A stretch of 64,000 nucleotides of DNA from assembly GCF_041296385.1 (NCBI RefSeq), contig NC_091017.1:13200001-13264000 (forward strand). Reading direction: 5' to 3'. The translations under genes were made by a program, and so were the position numbers. The notes under the pieces were generated by a model. That model saw only the letters and a list, made by a program, of their open reading frames with translations, had not been told where the DNA came from and ran no database searches. Shown here in pieces: positions 37,796 to 51,842 of this stretch (within the stretch, counting starts at the first letter, position 1; each line of letters opens with the position of its first letter). This DNA is from Aphelocoma coerulescens (Eukaryota; Chordata; Aves; Passeriformes; Corvidae).

Positions 37796-40700
37796 TCGGT
37801 TTCACACTCATAAACCCTTTATCTTCTTCCTTTCAGTCATGAGCCCAGCCAACACACCTCAACAATAATTTAAATCTAATATCTCCTAAATTTGCACTTG
37901 ACATGTGGTTCTTAAGGTCTTTATTAGTTTTTAATAGCTTACAGTTTGTGGATCCTTAGCTTTCAGGGAGGGAGGGCTTTCTTCTGGCAGAGATGCAGAG
38001 AACTTCCAGAAATTTCCTGTACACAAATTGTTTTTCTTAACTGTGAGAAATGGCAGCTCTGGTTTTCTAAATTCTAGAGGTTTTGAAATAAAACATATAT
38101 AGGCATTATCAGAAAACAGGGCCAGGAAGTGCTGACATATGACAGGAAAAAAAATTATTAATAAAATCATCCATATAAATGGCTCAAATGTAAGCAATGA
38201 TTTGCGGATTTCTGGAGCATCTTCTTTTCCACACAGTTTGCCAAAACTCCGTTTCTTACAGGAATTAGGATAGTTCTTTAGCAAGTATTGGGTTCTGCCT
38301 GTCAGCAGTAACTTTCTAAGATATACCCCCAAATTTGTTCTAAATATTACCAGTAAGATTTCACTTCTGTCACCACAGATATATTACACTTTGTCTCTTT
38401 TCTTACGTGTTCTGTGTCTCAAAGATGAACTAAATTGAAGCTATAGAACACTATTAATATCTCATTACAAAAACAATCTCTTAACAAAGAATAAGAGATT
38501 GACTCATATTGATACTTACAGAACAAAAAAAGTAACAGAAGCACTACAAAAACACGACTGTCAATAATAAGAGAGGAAAATACACACACTATTACTTAAT
38601 ATTACCAAAATACATGAGACCTTCTATCCAGTTCTACAGTCCCAGAGGAAAGGAAAGGGTCTCTCTCATGGTGCAGCCTACATACTAGGTATGAAAATGG
38701 TTGGATTTTCCCATGCTCTCCCAAGAATAAGTGTCCATATTGTTCTTTGTCCTTTACCTTAGGGCCAAAGTCAAATTATCCAAACTGAGCTCAGATACTT
38801 CTTGGACAGATAAAACATTGTGCTGAAAACACATAGTCAGTTACATATGTCCTTCTGCCACCCTCCAGACCAAAGAAGGCAACTCTGTGACACAAAGACC
38901 CTTACTGAAATGTCAGTATTATGAATGATTACTAATTGAGGAATGCTGACATCTCAGTATTATGACTAAAACATGAAATGTGGCATACAAAACTTAGTTC
39001 TGTCAACTCCCCAAACAATCTAATTTTTGATCATACAAATCCTATTACAAAACACTGTGAAGAGTTCTTAAGACATTCTTGTGGGAAAACTCAATTGTTT
39101 TGCCTGAGACAGTAATGGCCCATATAGGTCTGATGAAAAACAGCACTAATTTTCAAGCTTACCTGTTTAAGGATATGCAAATCACCCCAAATATCTGAAG
39201 CACCAACTTCACACACTAAAGCATGGATAGGATTGCTTGGCCAACAAGAGGACGACTAAAACTGTGGCTTACTGAACTGTAAATCTTAAAAAAATCCTGG
39301 CTGTTTGGTGTGGCATTTTGACCTCAGGGACAGAAGCTTATTCCTTCCCTTCCCAAAATATGAGACAGTACCACCTAAGGGAAAGGAAAACTCTAATCTC
39401 TCATTGCTGTTGAGTGTGCCTGCAGTATTCTGCTCAGCATTTCTCTCTGAATCCATCAGAAAACAGGATCACAGCCAGCCACCAAAACACTGTGCCTAAA
39501 CTGCCTAAAATACTTTCCACTTGTTCCACTGGTTTGAGAAATACACATTGCTTTCTACCTGCCATAGCAATCACTTTTTTAAACTGATTTATATTAGCAG
39601 TGGACATATGCGGGGTGGGAGGACAGGGGGAAGCATTGAAATGCAGCTTGTTACAGCAAAACAAAGCTAATCCATCAGGAGGAAAAAACCCCACACCACT
39701 TACTTGACCAACTTTAGAAAGGTGTAAATAGGATTTGGACACAAAGGATTTAAAATACACATTAGTAATGGATATGTGTGTAAGAAGTTACCTAGGCAAT
39801 GGTTTTCACATGAACCGCTGGTGACTTCCAAGGAATATGCAACAGGTAACTAAGAAAAGCAAGTCTGCTGTCATTTGCTGAATGATTCCCATATATATTC
39901 ATTAGCTGTGTCACTGGAAAGTGTTCAACATTCCTGAAATCTGAACAAAACAAAGATCGCTAGCCAGTTAACAGCAGTGCAGAAAATCAGCTAGCACAAC
40001 ACACTGTAATGGTCTGATGGATGTAAGACCTGGAAAAGCAAGAAAACCAAAGTAACTCATTTGCCTCGTATTTGCAGCTAACCATGAGTATGTCCCTGTT
40101 AAGTGCCCCAACACCAAACTCTGGCTACTCTACATGGCAAAAGCTGAGTTCGTTACAATTACCTGTGCTCTCACTGACTTTGTGAAGCCCAAGTACACGG
40201 GCAGTGGCACAGTTCTACTCTTCAGCGTGGTTCAACAAGTCCAATACCCTCCTATATATTTCTATCCTTTCATTACAACTGATTTCTGCTTAGTTCCACC
40301 CTGTCTACCCCAGTCTGGGTTCCATTCATCTTCTGTCCCACACTCTCTTCCTGTCCTACCATCTGCTTCCTCAGGTCTCTGCATTTCTGATGCACCACCT
40401 TGTTTCTCCTTCCAAACCACAAAACCAGCCAACCAAAAACCATCCAAGAATAGAAAAAAAAACCCACCTCACAAAACCCCCAACGAATCAAACCAAGGGC
40501 AAAAGGCAAGAAAAATATCCTATAAAATGAATTATTGCAAAAAATGTGTATTATAAAATTTTAAAAATATGGATCTTGTCTAATTTTAAAAAATATGCCT
40601 GATATCACATTAATAGAAGTTTTATACAACTGTAGGCATTTAGTTTCTTCCCTTTAAAATAGGAAAGACATTTCATCTTCAGCTTAAATACTGAATCTTG

Positions 40701-41881
40701 AAACATGTAAGAACTGTGTATTTATAAACAAAAAGCATCTCTGAAGATTATGAAATATTTTATGAGTCTGTTTGTGCTACATTCCTTACAGAGCCCTATG
40801 TATATGACTCATTGTTTTTCACTTACTGGCCTCAATTAACTTTCTACATTTACAAATGTCTAAGTTTATAGATGAAGAGCTTAGAAAACCTTCTCTTAAA
40901 AAAAAAGTCATATTGTAAAAGTAGAGAAAAAAACACGAGGTGAAGTACTTTGGTCAAAATTTGTTACAATTCTACTGTTGTTTGAGACAAGCAGTACAAT
41001 TTGCTCCTGCCATCAAATTTAGGGAGAAGCTAGCCGGTCCAAAACTGCTCCCATAAACCCTTTATTTGACTTTATGACATATTTTCACCATGTGTTCACT
41101 ACCCACAAGAGATAAGTCACAGATTTGGGAAGTAAATAATTTTCAAACCAGAAACAATGTCTTCTCCACTAGCAACCACTAGTGAAAATTAACATATGGA
41201 ACCCACTGCACTAGAAATACCAATATTGCTAATACTCTTATCTACCTGTTGTGCTAACAGGTTGGATTCTAGCAAGTGAGCTAATTCTGAAATAAAACAT
41301 CTGAGAAAGAAGGAAAAACAAATAAACAAAAAATCCCAAAAAAAAAACCCCACTGAACTTTTTCATCACTAACTTATACTATTATTATCATATTGCCCAG
41401 ACTTGGATTCAGATAGAAGGAAAATAAAAGTGACATGTGACTGTCTGTCTTGGACACAGCCCCTTGCTTCAATGTTACCTCAAGTCCCATATGCAAGTCA
41501 AGACATCACAACGGTGGTAACTTTCTACGTGGACCTTTCATAATTATTAAACCTAGTTATTGTTCTACATGGAATTAAAATGAGCATAACACATTGAGAA
41601 GCCAAAAAAAAAAAAAATGCAACCATTGTACTGTAAAGATCAAGCAAAATGATGTTTTTCCTTCTTTTATCAAAAGACCAAGTTTATCAATTTTCAGAAG
41701 GAATTAGCAAACAAAAAAAAAATTAACACAAGCCCCCCTTTTTTTTTCCTCACATGAAGGACAGTTATCACCTACCTGATACAAGTCCATGCTGTGGCCA
41801 GCCGATGTCTTCTTCGGACTACATTGGATTGAAAAGATAGTCTCCTCATTATCCTTTACACTTTGGATCATCACCTTGCTG

Positions 41882-41918
41882 TTAAGAGTACCTATAGAGT
41901 ACCTTAAGAGTACCTATA
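41882..41918 (+). repeat. 22-bp unit repeated 1.7 times
   Basis: TTAAGAGTACCTATA occurs at 41882-41896 and again at 41904-41918 as a small tandem duplication. Confidence 0.85.
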
Positions 41919-42017
41919 ACACTAGAAGACACTTCCAATAATGTTCTGCCTGATGATCCATAAACTGTGTAAGTATTTCACTCTCAAATTAACTCCAGCA
42001 ATGCACCACAACCACCA

Positions 42018-42240
42018 GTCTTTCAACTGGCAGGTTGGAAAAGAGCCTTAAGGTTATTGAGTCCAACCATTAACCCAGCATTGCCCAAGCCCATCACTAA
42101 ACCATGTCCTTAAGCGCCACCTCTACATTTCTTAAATATCTCAAGGGGTGTCAACCCCAACACTTCCCTGGGCATTGTGATCCAATGTCTGACCACCCTT
42201 TCAGCAAAGAAGCTTTTCCTAATATCTAGAACTGGTTTGT
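42018..42240 (-). mobile_element. CR1 LINE fragment, about 220 bp
   Basis: The inverse CR1 order is seen: GGCAGGTTGGAAAAGAGCCT, ATTGAGTCCAACCATTAACC, CACTAAACCATGTCCTTAAG, TTCCCTGGGCATTGTGATCC and AGCTTTTCCTAATATCTAGA. Sense is on the minus strand. Confidence 0.93.
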
Positions 42241-42360
42241 CCATGAAAATGCATAGCTGTATTTCTATGCATGAATCTTGGGAGTAAAACTGCTGTCTTT
42301 GCAGAACTGTAAAGGACAGCAGATGCAAAATTACAGGAGATACTTTGAATTGTTGATCAA

Positions 42361-43024
42361 TGTTATAAACATACATTGTAACATTGGCTTCTCGCAAGTA
42401 TTAAGGTAGATATTATATAATGTTAGAAATGCTTTTTGCTATGTGGATGTAGTTTTCTCTCTTTTTAGCAAGGATATTAGCAAGTGTGAGCAAGTAAGAT
42501 AACCTCCAAGTGAACAGAGGATGAGGCCCAAGGAGCTGCTAATCAACACTTTGTCCAGGGAACAAAAGGGCCCAAAGGCTACTCTGCCCGGAGAACGGCG
42601 GGGCCAGGAGGGCCCAGAGCCGCTATCACCGCTCTGCCCGGGGGGCAAAGAGGCCCAAAGCTGCAATCAGCCCTGACTGTCTGGAGAATTAAGAGATCCA
42701 TCCTGCTATCAACTCTCACCTAGCGAGCCCAACCCCAAGAATCAAAAGAAATAAAACCACAAGGCAGAAGAATACGCATGCTCTAAAAAGACGGAACCGA
42801 GGAGTGGCCATGCTCTGGGAAAAGTTTGAATATGCATAGAGAACAGACAGTAAAAATGGTATAAAAAGGACTAACATCGAGCATCAGGTGTGCTCTTGGC
42901 AGAGCACCAAGGCAGAGCACCAAGGCACCCGGCCGTTACCTCTTTGCTTTATTTTATGTGTGTCTTATTGTCTTTATATTAAACCCTTTAAATTCTCACA
43001 GGAGAGTGAACCTCGTTTTTCACA
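42361..43024 (+). mobile_element. Solo LTR-like element, about 664 bp
   Basis: TATAAAAA at 42860-42867, ATTAAA at 42978-42983 and an end at TTTTTCACA (43024) give an LTR layout on the plus strand. Taking the start at TGTTATAAAC (42361), the four bases before it (TCAA) equal the four after 43024, a possible 4-bp target duplication. A tandem pair of GGCAGAGCACCAA lies at 42898-42923. GC content in the middle (42590-42660) is higher than in the flanks. The start at 42361 is less certain than the end; 42421 is an alternative. Confidence 0.6.
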
Positions 43025-46000
43025 TCAACTTGATTACAAGAGCTACTGAAGTTTAAAGCAAACTACATGGGACCTTCTGCCTCCCCTTTCCTCCAGTCCC
43101 TCCTCTCCAGTACAGCATCGTGTACCTTCACCTCACACCTAAAAAACCCCACTGTTTTCCTCCTAGACAGCTAATTTTCCTCCTACATTAATACCACAGG
43201 CAGACTGTAGGTGTAGGACTACAGCCCTGAAACCACCCTGTTTCATGGCAGCAAATTGTTTCTGCTGCTTCATCTAATTAACCCCAAGGCAGTATCATGT
43301 GAAGATACCATTAAGTGGAAAAGAATATAGTCCATGCCCAACTTCCCAGAACCCCTATCTGGGTGTAAGTAAACGGACACTTTATCACAGTGATAGGTGA
43401 AATTTTCAATGCTACTAGTCCAAACTAATTTTGGTTTTTCTATTCTACATTCACAATTCTCCATCCCCCCTACCAACTGCAGAAATTTTGCACAGCAAAA
43501 GTGTTACTGAGAAGGGCAGTAAACCTTACTGTGACCATAAAGTGGTTTTGTCTTGCTGTAAATTAAATGGAGGAGAGAAAAAAAAAGGTTTTTGTTGTTC
43601 TTGTTTTACATGATGTAGAATACATATTAACATGGGTTAGAAAAAACAAGCTCCAGCAACATCCTACGGGATGAAAAAAATGTAAAGCCAAATTCTCTCA
43701 GGTAAATTTTCAAAACTGTAGCAGTCCAGCCTTTAAAGCTTTCAGTGTACAAACTACTTGACACAAATCAGGAAAAGAAAAAAGAGATACAGCACTACAA
43801 CCTCAGCATGGTATCTCCATTTTTACTGGAAGGCAAAGACTGCAAGATCAGCCCAGAAACATGCAGTAATAGAAGGACCTACAGATTATTTTCAACCACT
43901 GCTTCATATCCAGCCATGGATTACGTACCAGAACGCTTCAGCCAATTTGGAGCTCAAACAATGTGACCCCCGTTCAGTTACAGAAATCTATAGTCTTCTG
44001 CACAAGTCCACTAAAGCCTTCAAAGCTACATTACCTGTTTTGATGACAACTAAAAATATGTATAATGAATAGCAACACTTACCAAAAACATCATTAAAAA
44101 TAGGTTATTTAATGTCAATAGCAGTTTTCCCTCTGCTGCCTCAGTTATGCACTGGAATGCACTCCAGAGAAATCAGAACAGCCACCAGCTCTGAAGACAA
44201 AAAGGAACAGCAGCACAGTTCACAGCTGAAATGGAATAATCCCTTTAGCAGTCCAAAGGCAACTAGTGCCAGCTAAGGCAGTCAGATTTAAAGTCACTTT
44301 TGCAGATACTAGAGAGTCTGAAATACAATATTCTGCATAAACAGAAGGGGTAGGGAATGTAACAGTTTATTTTTTGGCAAAGCGCTGGTCTATCCTCCTT
44401 AATGTAAGGAATTACCTTAAATGATTAAAAAACTCCCATAGTTTCCAGAACTCTTCTACAATCTCATTTGCCTTAGGCAAGGCAGAAGTGCCAAAACATC
44501 ACAGGAGACTGGATATGAGCTAAAGGAAAGAGAAAGAGGATGAATATGTAGAAAATGAGTACATATCAATGATTCTTAAACTTGTTGGACTATTACATCC
44601 CCTTTCACCATCAAAACTGATCATAAATCTTTTCACTTTGCCATGGAGTACAGTTTAAAAACCAGTGTTTAAGTACAGGTACTGGTTTATAAAAACACAC
44701 ATACATAGGCAGATGGGCTTCTTGTTGTGATGCTGCCCAGGGTCTGAGTAAGGTTAAAAACCAGTTCTCTGCCTTTTTCCAAGGTATACAATATCCAAGG
44801 ACTTTCTGAATTGGCCTGAGATTTTCAAAAGCATCATAAAGATGGTGCAGAAAAGCTACACCTTCACTGCAGCACTGAATAATTATTCCTCTGAATCTGA
44901 AGAGCAGAGGAAAATGAAGTTGAATTGTTCTATTAAACCTGAACTGCTCCTGTATGGCATACAGTAAAAGTAATGTAGGGAGGAGACAGAAGAGGGAAGG
45001 GAGGAGGGGAAGAAGCACAGCCCCACCTTCCATCAGTGAAAGCACAACTCCACCAAGCTTCAGCTGATGAGAGCTGAGAACTTAAAGGACACTACAGAGC
45101 CCTAAATGAAAACCCTACAGAGAAAGTGATTTAAAAAAAAAAAAAAGAAAAAAAAGAATCCTTGACCTGTTGATCTTTCTATTTATTCTCTTAGTTATTC
45201 TCAAAGTCATAAATTCAAACCTCTTTCCTACTCTGTGTGCTGTGGTTGTGAAGAACTGATAGCAAGCAAACAGCAATAGGTGATCTGTGCTACCAACAGC
45301 ACTGCAGCATTAGCTTTAGCACTTTCACAAACTTCTAGAAAATGCAAAGTTCCTATGGGTGGACATACTTCTCTCAGGTCAACAGAAGATTGAAGTATTC
45401 TTATCTCCTCCCTAACTTTAATGGTGTGTGGTGGCAAACAAAATCAATCTGAAAGAGGGAAGTCTTGAAAGAAGGCAGCTCAACCCCCCCTTCCTGTAAG
45501 CACAGAATTTCAGCAGCTGCAATCTTATGAACTACTGCAAGTTTAAAAAGACATTTTCTCTTAAGCCCTCTGAAACTGAGTTTCAAGCATTCAGAAAACA
45601 AACAGGAGCAGTTTGTAGTGACTTTTGAGCTATAAACATCGGGAAACTAAAATAAGTAAGAGGGAAGCAGAAGAGCTTCCCTCAAATCAAAGTTACATGA
45701 TTTCGTGATTCACCAGCTTAGACAAACTAGGAAAATGTGTATTTCAAATTGTTAAGGCTCCCAAAGTCCCTCTGAATGTACAAGCATGCTGCTTATCTGA
45801 ACAGCCCGTGAGATCCCAGACTGGAAAACTGATTACAGGTTCGTAACTTCAGTCAGACATTGTACCTCACATTTCAATCCGCAAAACAACACTCTTGAAG
45901 GATTCCAGTCAGCAGTTACTGGCTGTCAGGCCTGTTCTTAAACCTCTGCCAATCCCAGCACATCTCACATGAATTATACACATTGGAGTAATATGCAACC

Positions 46001-49000
46001 AAATGTCATATACATACAAGTGTTTAAATAAAAATGAACCCTGACTCCTTTGCTACATACAGCCTCCCCTGTTTCAGTGTCTGTGCTCAGGAACAAAATT
46101 GTGCACTGACACCAGGTGTAACTTAACTGAGGCTCAGTGTATGCAAGCATGCTTGAACTAAGAGGTCCCAGATGTTTATCCTGGGATAAGGGTGAAGTTT
46201 CACAAGAGGATTAAGATGTTGTAAGGCTGTGCTACCCATGGGAGGGAGTTTCAAACAAATGATGGATCTGATCCAGCTAAAAACTAACCCAGAAGAAAAG
46301 GAAAAAGTGTGTCTGCCCTTCCTACCTGCTCAGTGAACCCGCTGGCCATGGGGCTACACAAGCAAGAGCCGCCCATAGCAAAGGCAGCAAACAGTCCCTG
46401 ACAAGAGCAGGAAAAAGGAGACTTCCTCAGGGGTGGCAGCTCAGGTTACACCAGCTGAAGCCATTTGTGAAGCCTTAAGCTTTAGGTCAAGTTTCTGTAA
46501 ATTGACGTTAATTTAAATGCAAGCAATTGTCCTAACACAATCATATTTTAGTATTTTTGGCTCTGCATTAGCAGAACGAGTTTTTGATTTGTTAGACAAA
46601 GCTGTTCTTCCCGAACTTAACAATGCCTAGAACTTCACTGCAGGACTTTCAACACATTCTGTTTGGTCAATTTGAAGCTGAGATTTCACTATGACTGGAT
46701 ATCCTGTGTCAAAATACAACTTACCCTGCTCCATCTACGGCTTGTAATAACCCAACCCACTATCTTTGAAAGGAACACACTTTCCATCAGAGCAATAAAG
46801 GTCATCAGAGGCTAGCAGTGCTTGAAGTGAAGAGTCTCTTCATTCCTTTCAGTTTGCTAAACTGAAACCTATTGTGCTGACTAGCTGCAAAAGGAGGTCA
46901 GCACAAAAACTCCTTGTCCTAAAGGACAGTAATCACACAGAAGCATCAAGCGTGAGTTGGTATGAAAAGGAGAAAACAAGTGGGAGAGGCCTGTGGAGTA
47001 AGAAAGACACAGAGATCCACCCTCATAGGAAAAGGAAAATAAAAAGGGTTACACAATGACTCCTTCTATGATGCTTACGAAAGAGAAGGAGCATTGCTGG
47101 CCTGGGATTTAATTCTGGTATCATCCCTGTTGTGTATTTACTACTGACTTTACCCCTGTATGAACAAGATCAGACATAGCTTATTAACTGAAGAGATGCT
47201 TAATCCTACTTAGTCATCAGGCATGAGTAAGGGCTACAAGTATTTGACCTCTTGTGGAAAATAAAACATCTAAAAATTCATCTTCTTTTTTCATGTTTGC
47301 AATGCTAGAGAAATAGACTTTTCCTATAGTGTAAGTGGTGAACTCCTAAGCACCTGTAAAGTAAGTTGAATAGCAATATTACACAAGAAAGAACACAACA
47401 AATGTGCTCAGGTTTGTGAACATACACACAAGTACATATTAAATACAGCAGGTATAAACTTTAACAAACTTCTCACAAGCCTGACAACGTTCTTCGGCAC
47501 TCAATTTCATTACTGGCATTATCCATGAATCACTAAGACAAATGAATTTGTTCCACTTTTCACTCTGGATACCTTTTCCAACAAAAAGAAGAGACTGAGG
47601 TGGAGGGAGGAACTACTTTTCTGTGGTGGAATATCTATCAACAAGGAAGACATATAACCAAATTTCTGTAATTCTGGACATGCCATTCTATCCCAAAACA
47701 GAGAAAGCTGAAAGGAGTGGCCTGCCCATCTTCCTTCCCTCAGGTAGAAGTTCAGTGTGATCACTAACTGCTGGAAGGCAGTGCATTAGCCCAGAATGGG
47801 TGAAGAGCAGGACTGGAAAATACCGTATATTTCCAGCCATGTTTTCTCTGTCTTTAAACTAATTCTGAATTGGCATAGTATGCTCTGGCAGGGGAACAGA
47901 AAAGATGATCTAATAGGTCATTTGACTTCTGTCTAATTTTTCTGATCTAAATAACATTTTAGGTTTATGGTGTTTAAAACGCAATTTCCTAAGAACTGGG
48001 TTTAGGGTTAAAAATGGTCAGTATGACAATGGCTATCAAACCCACAATAATGTCAGATTAAAAAAAAAAAAAAGTCTTGAAGAACCTTAAAATAGGAAAA
48101 AGTAACTCCAGTCTCTTTATCCTTCACAAGAGAGCTCCAATGCAAATAAATGTGCACTAGAAGGCCATGTCATAATTAGACATGTCACTGGACAAAAAAT
48201 GCACAACAATGTAAGAACAACAGTCACAGGGATAAGAAACAGAGGTGATATAATTTGCAGTATTTATTATGTATTTGGCTACTATATACTAAATATACAT
48301 TATTTATTATTTATTCTGTATATAATGTGTGTATACACACACATACAACCTCTGAATCCCACACAATAACATGGATGCAGAGCCAAGAAGACTCTTGCAC
48401 TGAAAGAAGGAAACAAAAAAGCAGATTAGCTCACGAAGAACCCCAGAACTGATATACTGTGTTGATATTTCCTGGAACAAATCCAAAGAAGAGCAGCAGA
48501 GTTTTGGATGAATAGCAAATTTTCCCAATACTTCCTCTGAAAACCAGGCTGGTGCAGCATTTTAATAATCCAACTCAAAACCACAGAAAACAACTTTAGT
48601 TTTTGTCAGGTTGAACGGGGGTGAGGGGGAAAGGTCCCCACAGACATTTACAAACTATTTTAATTTCTGTGCACACCCCAATGTATGCCTGCGTGGGAGC
48701 AAACTAGTTCTGTAACCCACTGTTCTCCTCAATAGAAGAAGTTGAATTAATAAATCCAGGTATTTCAAAATTCAGCAAGTGAAAACTTTCTCTGTAACAA
48801 GACACAAATTCAGGGTAGATCAACAACTCATGAAATACAGCCAAGCCTATGCTCCTACACCCTATTTTGACAAAAGGCTTCCATTTATAACTTCTTGTCA
48901 GTTGACATAGAGTCCTAAACAGTGGAAACTGCACAGTGCCTTCCATGAACTCCGGGAGGGTGCAGATTGTGGGGGTGGCAAAAAGAATCATTGTACAAAC

Positions 49001-50579
49001 TGCATTGCTTGTACTCCATCCAGTAAAGAAAATCAGAGTGTGTTTAAATAATCGTCTTCTAAAGATGTTTTTGGTGTTTTTACTCAGCTTGCTGGAGGGC
49101 ACTCAGCATGTGTCAGCACCAGCTCCTGGGAGGGTTTGTTGGATGACTGGCTGTCTGGATCAAGCACATCTCCCCTCCCTGCTCAGCATCTCTCAGTTTG
49201 GAGGACACATACACACACACACACACAGATACTACTTCCCTTTAAATTGTTTTGATTAAAAAAAAGAATTAGAAAATGCATTTCTTGCTGTTCTCATTGT
49301 GTTTGTTGTCATTTAATCCCAACAGCTTTTTTTCCAAATCACGTGTTAATAATCTGAGGAAAAAATTTAATAATGATTTTTGTGTGAAGAGTAAAGCAGT
49401 AGCAGATCTATGACTATTCCACTGTAAAACTCTCCACTGAAGTTTACCAGAGAATAAAGAAATTGAGAAAATCCCTAAATGTAGTTAACTTTTTTCTCAC
49501 GTGATTAAAAAAAAAAAAAGTTAAATTAAGTTCAATTGTTTCGCTAAATAAAAAGTATGATGCACATAAACAGTTATACTTACCACACTGTTTGATTCCT
49601 AGAAATTAGGAAATTTGGGGGGTTGCATTTGGTTTTACTGCAAAAAGCATAAGTGTCTTAGAGAAAATACTTATCAACTGCTTTAAAAAGAGTAATTTCT
49701 TGGATTTTAAGTATTGCTTTCATGTTCCCATGGATGTTCCCCAATGTTCTTAGACATGAGTCAAAATTCATAATTAACACTTTACAAGTGAAACAAATCA
49801 GATGATGTTTCTAATTTTTTTGCAACGTCTGTGTATTTCCTTTAAAAAAATGGAAATGGGTCTTTTTTTGTAATAAGGCAGTAGAATTTATCTTTTTAAG
49901 ATTAAAAGCATAGGGCACATTGAGTATATTTAAATAACATGAAGATCATGGCACAGGAATTGAGTTACAATGAATTTCATAGCAAGCTACCCCTTAATTA
50001 GGCTACTCTTAGCTCTTCAAATGTCCCAACCTAAAAGAATCTAATAACAGTGAGAGCTGAAACTGCACTTCCTCCTTTTGTTATTTTGTTTCTACAACTT
50101 TCATATTATAGCTTTGGCTTTCTGTCTCACATTTTCAAGGGAAGACCAATGACCTGCCTATCTAAAAATCCTGGCTTTAATGCTTCAGTACCGGGGTTTT
50201 AGAATAAGGGGAAAGGACAACCCACCACTAGCCTGGGCCCAAAAGCACTGGAACTGCTCTGGAGCTGGACCGGGACACAGGGCACCACAACGCTGCCCTG
50301 AAGAGAGGTCATTCTGAGAACGTCTCCTAAGCCTCCAGTCCCTTTCCTGTATCTTGTGGAAACGAGATGAGATGTGAAAAGGGATCTAAAGACAGTCGGG
50401 CTGACGAAAAGCTAGTCCCCTGCTCGTGGGGTTTAGGGAGTGACTCTGTTGCTGTCCCGGAAATAGTGTAAGCCGAGGCCAAGTACTGTGCTCCAGAGTG
50501 TATTTAAAAGCCTCGGTCCTAAGGAAAGGCGCCAGAAGGACATGGTTATGCCTCGCTAGTAACATCAGGAAAGCAACAA
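43025..50579. other. Intronic sequence up to the CpG island, nothing recognised
   Basis: AT-rich intron with short A runs and a CA repeat. No exon, RNA gene or clear transposon seen. Confidence 0.55.
49204..49227. repeat. (CA)n microsatellite
   Basis: CACATACACACACACACACA-type run in intronic sequence. Confidence 0.85.
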
Positions 50580-51451
50580 GATGTCAGTGAGGTCGTTCTA
50601 CTTCCTGTTTGCGAAGCGCACACGCACACACTCCGCCACCCCCGCCGCTTTGTGCGGCTCCTGCCCGTGCTCCCCTCGGCCCTGCTCCCTCCGCATCCCG
50701 CTGCCCGCCTCCCGGCTGGCCTCGACTGGAGATGCGCCGGGCTGCCGGGGGTTGCGCTCCCGGGGAGGCCAGGAGGCGGGGGCAGTGCTCGGCGCTGAGC
50801 TTTTGTTTGCCGCTGGCGGAGCGATCCCCACTTCTAGCCACCCCACCGTGAGGAAGCGGGGTTGGGGGCACGCAAAGCGCCCAGCAGGACAGCGGGAAGG
50901 GTGCTGCCCGCCGGGCTAGGCGGCGTCCCGCAGGGGAGGAGCTGCCCGGCACCGAACCGTCACTGCGGCCGGGGCTGGGCACGCTCGGCGCGGCCCCGGA
51001 GAAACACAAGCCTCCCTCCTCTCACGTACGGGGGGGCGAGAGGAAGGACCGCCACCGGGATTGCCGCCACCCCACCTCTTTGTCAGAGAGACCTCCCCCG
51101 GCGGGGGCCGGCAGCAGCTGCCGCCCTGCTGGACCCTCCCGCACGGCCGCGCCTCCCCGCGCAGCGGGGGAAGGCGAGAGGGAGGGACGTGCGAGGCTTG
51201 TAAACCAGACGCTGCGATCACACCTCCCCTCCTCCCCGCCCGTCTCCACCGCCCATTGTGCGCCCGGCAGACGGCGGGGACCCAGGTGCCCCGTGCCCCC
51301 CCCCCGAGCGCTGGGCACCCCCGCCCCGGCGCGGGGACACGTCAGGACACACACGCGTGTCTCCCGCGGCAGAGCCGCCCGCCTGCCCCCGCCGGCCAGG
51401 ACGAACACCACCAGCCCCCCCCCACCAGAACGACTGACGGCCGCGACCTGC

Positions 51452-51460
51452 TATAAATAA
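51452..51460 (+). promoter_or_regulatory. TATA-like motif TATAAATAA inside CpG island
   Basis: TATAAATAA stands out in very GC-rich surroundings, about 700 bp into MAML3 intron 1. Read on the plus strand it could position an antisense transcript heading into MAML3 exon 1. No initiator or transcript evidence is visible. Confidence 0.3.
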
Positions 51461-51532
51461 GGCTCTGACGGAGCGCGGGGCCCGGCGCCCGCCGCACCTC
51501 CTCTTATTATTCATCATCGGTGCACCCTGGGA

Positions 51533-51544
51533 GTGGGAAACTCC
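51533..51544 (+). promoter_or_regulatory. Overlapping RBPJ-like (GTGGGAA) and NF-kB-like (GGGAAACTCC) site
   Basis: GTGGGAA at 51533-51539 matches the RBPJ/CSL core, and GGGAAACTCC at 51535-51544 matches the NF-kB consensus GGGRNNYYCC. Overlap of the two site types is known at some Notch and NF-kB targets. It sits in the MAML3 intron-1 CpG island. Such short motifs also occur by chance. Confidence 0.35.
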
Positions 51545-51818
51545 GCTTCCTACTTGCCGCTACGCTCCTACCGGCTCAGCCCCCGCCCCCTTCCTCCCCT
51601 CCGCTCCTCGCTAAGCTCCTTAAATCCCAAGGAAACTTTGGGAAGAGATTCAGCTCGCGTGGGGAGCCGGGCTGCTGCACGCCAGGGCAGCCCAGGCGAG
51701 AAACCTGCCCAACTTTTCCTCCTGCCGCCAGCCCAGCCTGCGGAGTCACCTTCCACCTTCCTCCGCGGCGAGATTTAAAGGCGGCCAGCCCCCTGCACGG
51801 AGAAGCCGTGGCGAAACA

Positions 51819-51842
51819 CGCACGCACGCACGCACACACACA
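51819..51842. repeat. (CGCA)n/(CA)n run within the CpG island
   Basis: CACGCACGCACGCAC passes into CACACACAC, inside MAML3 intron 1 near the exon. Confidence 0.85.

Noticed and set aside
37597..37842. Lysine-rich 81-codon frame
   Set aside because: It is simply the translation of a purine tract.
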